Assembly (NCBI RefSeq): GCF_038002225.1
Contig: NZ_JBBOCA010000001.1
Span: 496,001-560,000 of the forward strand
Direction of reading: 5' to 3'
Length of the DNA: 64,000 bases
DNA from: Paenibacillus sp. FSL R7-0204
GTDB taxonomy: Bacteria; Bacillota; Bacilli; Paenibacillales; Paenibacillaceae
Numbering within the stretch: the first letter of the stretch is position 1; every line of letters starts with the position of its first letter. Shown here one piece after another: positions 58,026-64,000 of this stretch. The position numbers and the translations under genes were made by a program. The notes under the pieces are model-generated. The model made no database searches and was not told the origin of the DNA. It saw nothing but the letters and a program-made list of their open reading frames with translations.

Positions 58026-59208
58026 GCGTCAGCTTCAGGACCGCGCTGCTGCGGTCATAGTGGATCGTTACGCCCAGCTCGGAGCATAACGCATCCAGCG
58101 GGATCATGACTTTCCCGTTCCGCAGCTTGGGCGGAGTTCCGGTAAGGAGAACCTTCTTCCCATTCACGGTCAGGATCATCGGCGGCTCGAATTGCTTGAG
58201 CTGCTGGATGGACAGCTCTGGCGTGAGTGTCCGGTTCCCTTCATTGATCCGTGGAGCATTCAGCGTGGTTCTGGAGCCCAGGCCCAGCCCGATATTGAAT
58301 TTCAGATGGATGCCGAGTGAATCGCAGATTTCCAGCAGCTTTTCGTTATAAGAGCCGTAAGGGAAGGCGATAGCCGAATCCGTATTGTCCAATTCTTCTT
58401 TCAGCCTGCGCTCTGCATGAGCGAGGTCCCCGGTTACTCTTCTGTAGTATTCTTCATTCAGTTCATTCCGGTTCTCGTCATGAATGTACAGCAAGGAGCT
58501 CGCCGCCGGGCGGGTGCCGCCCTCTGCATCAACAACTGCATAATAATGTAAATTATACGTATGATTATAAAAGCCCATTCCGGCGCGCTTCATCTCCCGC
58601 ATCTGCTCCCAGGTCAGCTTGGGCACCTGACGCTTATTAGTGTTGTCTACATCGGAGACAATGATGAAGTTCACTGCGGTGTAGCCGTACTTTTGCAGAA
58701 TGGGAAACGCCAGCTTATAAAAACTCTCATAGCCGTCATCGAACGTCAATAGAACCGCATTATCGGGAACCGGCGCACGGTCCAGCATGAATTCCCGGTA
58801 CTGCTTCATCGTAATGACATGGAAGCCCTCCTGCTTCAAGAGCTGCATTTGCTCATCAAACTGTACGGCGGGTAATACGCCGGGATAGAGCGTTAACGGG
58901 GTTTCCGTCAGATGGTGATACATGAGTACCGCCACATGATCCTTGTAGTACACACCCTTGGGGAGCGGAGCCTCCTTCTCCCAGCCGATACGCGCATGCA
59001 GAATCCGTTCAGCGAGGTCTTTATCCACCATCAGCTTATGGTCCGCTGTCAGTGCATAGGCATCTGTCTTGAATTCGACTCCATCAAGGCCGGTAATGCT
59101 AAGCTTGGTCATTGCTTTATGTCTAAAAGGCACAGGCAGGAAGACCACCACCAGCAGCAGCAGGATGAGGATATAACGTGTTTGCGGTTTGTGCAGGTTC
59201 AGTTTCAA
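58015..59208 (-). CDS. Membrane-anchored polysaccharide deacetylase, PgaB/IcaB-like, with stalk domain
   Basis: A 397-residue protein: N-terminal anchor (10-27), NodB-homology domain (about 90-330) with TFDDGY (Asp157, Asp158), metal His pair His216 and His221 in NHTYNLH, and AFPYGSYNEK. The five-residue His spacing is that of PgaB/IcaB, enzymes that partially deacetylate poly-N-acetylglucosamine, rather than the four-residue spacing of most CE4 enzymes. A C-terminal copper-amine-oxidase-N-like stalk repeat (335-397) may hold it at the wall. Its position beside the polysaccharide locus suggests it modifies that polymer. Confidence 0.9.
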   Translation of the reverse strand: MKLNLHKPQTRYILILLLLVVVFLPVPFRHKAMTKLSITGLDGVEFKTDAYALTADHKLMVDKDLAERILHARIGWEKEAPLPKGVYYKDHVAVLMYHHLTETPLTLYPGVLPAVQFDEQMQLLKQEGFHVITMKQYREFMLDRAPVPDNAVLLTFDDGYESFYKLAFPILQKYGYTAVNFIIVSDVDNTNKRQVPKLTWEQMREMKRAGMGFYNHTYNLHYYAVVDAEGGTRPAASSLLYIHDENRNELNEEYYRRVTGDLAHAERRLKEELDNTDSAIAFPYGSYNEKLLEICDSLGIHLKFNIGLGLGSRTTLNAPRINEGNRTLTPELSIQQLKQFEPPMILTVNGKKVLLTGTPPKLRNGKVMIPLDALCSELGVTIHYDRSSAVLKLTPTP

Positions 59209-59391
59209 TGTCCGATTCTCCCCATCTCCCGAATATACAACAATAATAAACCTATAACGTCTGCCAAGACAAAAATGTGACAGGATCTTAACTAAGTGAT
59301 GTGGTTTTTGTTAGGTCTGTGGTGGTAATTAGAAATATAGTAATATCAATATAATAACAATTTGCCGATTAGCAGATACTGGGGGACGGCT

Positions 59392-61962
59392 ATGGAGGAT
59401 TTCAGAGATCGGATGAGGGCTGTGCAGCAGCAGCAGGACGGGCTTTTGAAGGAATACCAGTCTTTGATTGAAGAATACGAGAGCAGTGATCTGGTCCGCG
59501 AGAACGAAGTGTTAAGAAGGGAAAATGGGGCAAACAGGCTGAGCCTGGCGGAGCTGAAGGCTCAGGCCGCGAGGCTTGAGCGCGACAACTCGGAGCTGCG
59601 GACTGCACTGGCGGAGCAGATTCTGGATGAGAAGCTGGGGATTCTCCGGGTATCGCGGCAGAAGCTGCAGACTTATTTTGCCTCACGGGATCATGCGTAT
59701 CTCGACCGGCTGACATCCTTCGAGCAGGACGCCAAGCGGCGTATAGAGGAGATGTACAGTATCGGGGCACGCGAGCTGGGCCAGGAGAAGACCCAGATCA
59801 CTTATATATTGGATGAGGTGCAGGCGAAGCTGAATGAGAGTATCCTGCTGCGCAGGCAATGGCAGCGGGAAGCAGCGCGTTCGCTCAGAGGGACGATGGA
59901 CAGCGGGCTGGATGATTTGGCTGCTGAAGGGGTTGACGAGGAGACCCTGCTGCGCCGCCGCAAGCAGAACCGGATCGAAATGAAGATCGGCCTGAACTGG
60001 ATCAACCGCCTGGGAATTCTGCTGCTGATCCTGGCAGTGGGCGCCGGGTTCAGATACACCTACTCCACCTGGTTCAATGATTATATGAAGGGCAGTGCCT
60101 TCTTCCTGCTGGGGGCAGTCATGCTGGCGGGCGGGGAGTGGCTGTTCCGCAAGGGGCGGGGAGCCTTCGCTCTGGGGCTGATTGGCGGCGGGGTGTCGGT
60201 GCTGTACGGCTCGATATTTTACAGTTATTTTCTGCTGGAGATTATCGGGTTATGGGCCGGGATCGGCCTGTCGGTGCTGGTCACGCTGTCCGCTGTGCTG
60301 CTGTCGCTGCGCTATGAGTCACGGACGATCTGTTCTATGGGGCTTGTAGGGGGTTATCTGCCGCTTTTCTCTTATATTGGAGCCTTCGGGCTGGAGGGCA
60401 GTGCAGTGTATGCGGCAATGGGGTATCTGTTTGTACTGAACCTGCTGATTCTGCTGATCTCTCTGCGCAAGCGCTGGGTGGTTGTCAATTACATCAGCTT
60501 CCTGTTCAACACGCCGTCTATCCTGCTGCTGATTTATCTGGCGGATAGCTATGCTGCAGGCATTCTCTGCGCTGTGCTGACTTTCGCCATGTATCTGGGG
60601 ATTACACTCTGGTATCCGTTCAAGTTCAAGACGAAGCTTAACTGGCTGGACTTCGGCCTGCTGGGCTGTAACACGCTCGTTAGCTGCATGACACTGTATC
60701 TTCTGTTCCTGAATGCCGGGCTGGATGAATTCAAAGGCGCGCTGGCGCTGGCCTTCTGCCTCATGTATCTGGGGCTTGGTGCGCTGCTGGAGAAGCAGAT
60801 GCCGCAGGAACGCGAGAGCCGTCTGCTGTTCTATGTCACCTCACTGACCTTCGCCATCCTGATGATTCCGTTCCAGCTGGGAGCGGCCTGGTGGTCGATC
60901 GGCTGGCTGGTGGAAGGTGTGGCGCTTACGGTCTACGGACATCTGTACCGCTTCAAAATGGTAGAACGCGCAGGCTGGGGCATCCTTTCCCTCTGTCTGC
61001 TGACCTTCTTCGGATTCGACGTTCTCCTGCAGCTCTCGGATTATAATGCGGTAATCTACTATACGAACTCCTATTTCGATCTGAAATATACATTCATTAC
61101 GGCGGGAATGGCGATTGTAGCCTTATTGTATGCCATCCGTTATTCGAATCAGGAGACGCTGCTTCGCAGTACGCCTGCGGAGGTGCAGGCTACCGTATGG
61201 TTCAAATATGCAGCTATTATCAATTTCTACGGGTATGTGGTGTATGAAGCATTGCGCCTGTATGACTGGATGGTGCCGGAGGATATAGCGCACAATGCCT
61301 TTTACAAGCTGCTGCTGGCGGGTCTGCTTACCTCTGGACTCGCTTATGCGCTGCCGAAGGTGAACGTTCTGTATGACAAGGTGGTCGGCATCATGGTTCT
61401 GGTGCTGCACGGGATTGCCTATGCGGTCTGTATCGGCATCACGCTGGGTCTGCCCAGTCTTCCGGAAGGGTGGTCCGGCAGCACTGCTGCCGATGTAGTG
61501 GCGCTGGGTGTGCTTATTCTGTTCAATGTGTTCGTATGGTTCAGCAGTGCAAGGCTGCTGCGGACAACGCTGCTGCACGATTATAAGAATATAGAGCTGT
61601 ATCCTGTAGCTATGGGCATCTATCTGCTGGTGATGGTTACGGCGTTCCTGGGGGTGCAGATGCAGGTGCGTGACGGAGGGCTGGCCTTCAGTCTGCTCTA
61701 TCTGCTGCTGGCCGTGCTGTTCATTATGTACGGCTTCTGGAAAAGATATCTGTATATCCGCCGCTTCGGACTGGCGCTGTCCCTGCTGGCAACCGGCAAG
61801 CTGCTGCTCTATGACCTGACTCTGCTGAACACCGGCAGCAAGATCATCGCGTACTTCAGCTTCGGACTCTGCCTGCTGGGGATATCCTACCTCTATCAGC
61901 GGATAACGGTCAGAATGGAGGAAGCTTATGCGCTTGCTGAGCAAGACAGGCCGGAGAGCTAG
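59392..61962 (+). CDS. DUF2339 multi-spanning membrane protein
   Basis: An 856-residue protein: N-terminal coiled coil (about 5-75) and charged helical region (to 195), then roughly 22-24 hydrophobic helices. The first membrane block (KIGLNWINRLGILLLILAVGAGFRYTYSTWF) is the DUF2339 signature. DUF2339 genes very often precede a DUF3999 gene, as here with a 35-bp overlap. Function unknown; proposed roles are in envelope or sugar-related processes. ATG 59392 has GGGGGA upstream. Confidence 0.9.
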   Translation: MEDFRDRMRAVQQQQDGLLKEYQSLIEEYESSDLVRENEVLRRENGANRLSLAELKAQAARLERDNSELRTALAEQILDEKLGILRVSRQKLQTYFASRDHAYLDRLTSFEQDAKRRIEEMYSIGARELGQEKTQITYILDEVQAKLNESILLRRQWQREAARSLRGTMDSGLDDLAAEGVDEETLLRRRKQNRIEMKIGLNWINRLGILLLILAVGAGFRYTYSTWFNDYMKGSAFFLLGAVMLAGGEWLFRKGRGAFALGLIGGGVSVLYGSIFYSYFLLEIIGLWAGIGLSVLVTLSAVLLSLRYESRTICSMGLVGGYLPLFSYIGAFGLEGSAVYAAMGYLFVLNLLILLISLRKRWVVVNYISFLFNTPSILLLIYLADSYAAGILCAVLTFAMYLGITLWYPFKFKTKLNWLDFGLLGCNTLVSCMTLYLLFLNAGLDEFKGALALAFCLMYLGLGALLEKQMPQERESRLLFYVTSLTFAILMIPFQLGAAWWSIGWLVEGVALTVYGHLYRFKMVERAGWGILSLCLLTFFGFDVLLQLSDYNAVIYYTNSYFDLKYTFITAGMAIVALLYAIRYSNQETLLRSTPAEVQATVWFKYAAIINFYGYVVYEALRLYDWMVPEDIAHNAFYKLLLAGLLTSGLAYALPKVNVLYDKVVGIMVLVLHGIAYAVCIGITLGLPSLPEGWSGSTAADVVALGVLILFNVFVWFSSARLLRTTLLHDYKNIELYPVAMGIYLLVMVTAFLGVQMQVRDGGLAFSLLYLLLAVLFIMYGFWKRYLYIRRFGLALSLLATGKLLLYDLTLLNTGSKIIAYFSFGLCLLGISYLYQRITVRMEEAYALAEQDRPES

Positions 61963-63238
61963 GGCGGCTGTGCTGCTCGCTGTATTGGGCGGACTCGTGC
62001 TGGGTTCCGGCACCTTCCCGGCGCACAGTGCGGCAGCGGCATCCGGCGGAGCGGAGAAGACGGACGGCGGGCAATGGAAGTTCTCGCGTGAAATCTCCCT
62101 GCCGGAGGCGGCTCCGTACTATGGATTGTATCTGGATGAAGCGGTGTACCGCTCGGCGGCAGAGGACTTGCGTGATCTGCGTATACAGGACAGCACTGGC
62201 GCTAAGGTTCCCTATTATATGGAGAGCGGAGCGGAGACGGTGGAGGAGCATAGCGCGGTCTATGCCTCAGAATTGATTCACAAGGCAGTGAAAGGAACGG
62301 ATACCCTGCTGGATTATCAGATTAAGCCGCTTGCCGAGCATGTCGATATTCAGGGGAACCGCCTGGTGTTCGAATTGCCCGCAGAATCCTTCCTGAAGCA
62401 TGTGGAGGTGTGGGGCGGTTATGACGGGCAGGCCTGGGAGCAGCTCGGCACAGGGGATCTGTATGCCACGAACGGGTTAAGTGCGGACAGCATTACGCTG
62501 GAGAGCAGCTACAAGTTCGGCTATTACCGTCTTGTAGTGAAGAACAACCCGGAAGGGCTGGAATTCCCCGGCCTGACCCTGGTAGACAGCAGCAGGGAGT
62601 GGAGTACAGCTGCATTCATGCGGCAGAAGACGCCGCAGACAGAGATTAAGCAGGTGGAGAACCGTACCGAGATCATGATAAGCAACACGGACCGGCTGAA
62701 GATTGGGAAGGTGATGCTCGGCAGCACCGGGAATTTCCTGCGGCGCTATGCACTGTATGACAGCGCCGGGAGCAAGCTCCCGGTCACCGGAAGCGGGGAG
62801 CTGTACCGGCTGGACTTCAAGGATACCCGGATCTCCCGGACGGAGATTCAGCCGGTGGTGCCGGCCTCTTCTGATTCCCTGCGCGTGATCATCTACAATC
62901 TGGACGATGCCCCCATCTCCATCACGGACCTTAAGATCGAATATCTGGTAGACCGGCTTGTATTCGCGGGCGGGGAGAAGACGCCGTATTCCCTGCTCTA
63001 TGGCAACACGCTGGCAACTGCTCCGCAGTATGATATTATTAATTTCAAAGACCGGATCAGCAGAGAAAAGCTTGCGCCGGCCGCGCTGGGTGCAGAGACC
63101 CGGGTACCGGTAACGGCAGCAGATCCGCCCGGCACAAGCTGGTGGCTTCAGGGCCGCTGGGGCTTCAATGCCATTATTATTGCAGTCTCGCTGCTGCTTA
63201 TTCTCATCGTTGCCCGCAAGCTGGGTCAGGCGAAATAG
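61928..63238 (+). CDS. DUF3999 exported protein
   Basis: A 436-residue protein: signal peptide (1-39), beta-rich ectodomain (45-400: WKFSREISLPEAAPYYGLYLDEAVYRSAAEDLRDLRIQDSTGAKVPYYME is the family start), and a C-terminal membrane helix (412-432). The gene begins inside the end of the DUF2339 gene (GGAGG 5 bases before ATG), so translation is coupled and the proteins probably form a complex. Function unknown. Confidence 0.88.
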   Translation: MRLLSKTGRRARAAVLLAVLGGLVLGSGTFPAHSAAAASGGAEKTDGGQWKFSREISLPEAAPYYGLYLDEAVYRSAAEDLRDLRIQDSTGAKVPYYMESGAETVEEHSAVYASELIHKAVKGTDTLLDYQIKPLAEHVDIQGNRLVFELPAESFLKHVEVWGGYDGQAWEQLGTGDLYATNGLSADSITLESSYKFGYYRLVVKNNPEGLEFPGLTLVDSSREWSTAAFMRQKTPQTEIKQVENRTEIMISNTDRLKIGKVMLGSTGNFLRRYALYDSAGSKLPVTGSGELYRLDFKDTRISRTEIQPVVPASSDSLRVIIYNLDDAPISITDLKIEYLVDRLVFAGGEKTPYSLLYGNTLATAPQYDIINFKDRISREKLAPAALGAETRVPVTAADPPGTSWWLQGRWGFNAIIIAVSLLLILIVARKLGQAK

Positions 63239-63276
63239 GAGATTTGGCACGAACCCGCAGAAAGAAGGATTACCGC

Positions 63277-64000
63277 ATGACCCTGATTATTATTGCTTCC
63301 ATCCTGCTTGCCGTTATTGCCGCTGCGTATCTTATCATGACCGTCTATCCGGCGTTCGGGCGGAGGGCCGGGAAGCAGGAGAGAACCCGTAATCTCCGTT
63401 CTGCCCAATACAGCAACGGCAAATTTGCTTATCCGCAGACTGCAGACCTGAGCGGTGAGAAGGCCGGAAGCAGCGGATTCTCTATTCTGAGGGACTTCAT
63501 TAAGGGCAACCCTAACTCCAGACCTGCTGAGCCTCTTCAGCCGCAGCCGCTGTTGCCGTCCTCTATTGGACAGGGACGCGACACCCGGGTTACCTGGTTC
63601 GGGCATTCAGCGGTGCTGCTGGAGATGGACGGCCTGACTCTGTTCCTCGACCCTATGCTGGGCCATGCACCGTCACCGTTTCCGTTCATCGGCGGCCGCC
63701 GCTACAGCAAGCAGCTTCCGCTGGAGGCTGCCCTTTTGCCGCAGCTGGACGCGGTGCTGCTCTCCCATGATCATTATGATCACTTGGACTATGGAACCAT
63801 CCGCCAGCTGAAGGATAAGGCAAGGCTGTTCATTGTACCGTTAGGTGTCGGCGCCCATCTGCGCCGCTGGGGTGTGGCCGCAGACAAAATCCGCGAGCAG
63901 GACTGGGGCGATTCGCTTTCCTATGAAGGGATAACCTTCACCTGCGCTCCGGCGCGGCATTTCTCGGGGCGGAGTCTGCTGGACCGCAACACCACGCTGT
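63277..64000 (+). CDS. MBL-fold metallo-hydrolase, membrane-anchored (3' end cut by window edge)
   Basis: At least 241 residues: an N-terminal helix (2-24), a spacer, then a metallo-beta-lactamase domain of the NAPE-PLD/UlaG-like type: VTWFGHSAVLLEMDGLTLFLDPML and the metal motif LLSHDHYDHLDY (HxHxDH), then APARHFSGR. Such proteins hydrolyse phosphodiesters or lactones. AAGAAGGAT lies before the ATG; the gene starts 38 bp after the DUF3999 gene, so it may share that transcript. Confidence 0.9.
   Translation, partial: MTLIIIASILLAVIAAAYLIMTVYPAFGRRAGKQERTRNLRSAQYSNGKFAYPQTADLSGEKAGSSGFSILRDFIKGNPNSRPAEPLQPQPLLPSSIGQGRDTRVTWFGHSAVLLEMDGLTLFLDPMLGHAPSPFPFIGGRRYSKQLPLEAALLPQLDAVLLSHDHYDHLDYGTIRQLKDKARLFIVPLGVGAHLRRWGVAADKIREQDWGDSLSYEGITFTCAPARHFSGRSLLDRNTTL

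Overview
The window looks like a chromosomal segment of a Paenibacillus species (Bacillota). Ribosome-binding sites are strong AGGAGG types, GTG and TTG starts are frequent, GC is moderate to high, and several exported proteins carry the copper-amine-oxidase-N-type stalk domain that is very common in Paenibacillus. Gene content (greA, xpt-pbuX with a guanine riboswitch, bacterial NOS, zinc-free L31, a B. subtilis ydaJKLMN-like operon) fits the same group. No rRNA, tRNA, CRISPR array or prophage is visible. One IS3-family insertion sequence is present.

Layout. 1-5 kb: GNAT acetyltransferase and YjdM/PhnA diverging from a 42-bp perfect palindrome, an NlpC/P60 cell-wall hydrolase, a MarR regulator diverging from a flavodoxin-fold quinone reductase, and an NmrA-type reductase. 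5-14 kb: a secreted two-repeat stalk-domain protein, a LytTR/DUF3021 pair, a membrane alpha/beta hydrolase, a shortened UvrC-like protein, and a MerR regulator facing a predicted flavinylated extracellular reductase through a textbook 19-bp-spacer MerR promoter. 14-26 kb: permease, EcsC protein, NOS and a TetR regulator with matching palindromes on both sides, a mini GIY-YIG protein, RlmN, an ATP-grasp/esterase pair, a MarR-controlled DHA2 exporter and greA. 26-30 kb: intergenic repeats interrupted by the IS, AEC transporter, VOC protein and AraC regulator.

30-43 kb is rich in signalling: two hybrid histidine kinases (one with a very long heptad coil), the guanine-riboswitch xpt-pbuX operon, and a 1023-residue 7TM-type hybrid kinase whose first transmitter has lost key residues, followed by its REC-BTAD response regulator. 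42.7-47 kb is an envelope module (small protein, YgiB/YjfM-like protein, glutathionylspermidine-synthase-like ATP-grasp enzyme, lipoprotein, DUF350 protein, K+ channel).

47-59 kb is an exopolysaccharide locus matching B. subtilis ydaJKLMN in content but not order: YdaJ-like lipoprotein, a WsfD-like GT-C membrane protein, YdaL, YdaM synthase, YdaN/BcsB-like protein, and last a YdaK-like degenerate GGDEF protein that keeps its c-di-GMP I-site. A catalytically intact diguanylate cyclase and a PgaB/IcaB-like deacetylase lie just downstream, so maker and receptor of c-di-GMP and a polymer-modifying enzyme sit together. The window ends with DUF2339 and DUF3999 membrane proteins and a truncated MBL-fold hydrolase.

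The most unusual non-coding feature is a family of about 185-bp imperfect palindromes made of four 24-bp boxes (forward, forward, reverse, reverse). The box pairs are exactly 50 bp apart. Two complete copies and one IS-disrupted cluster are present, all in gene-free gaps.
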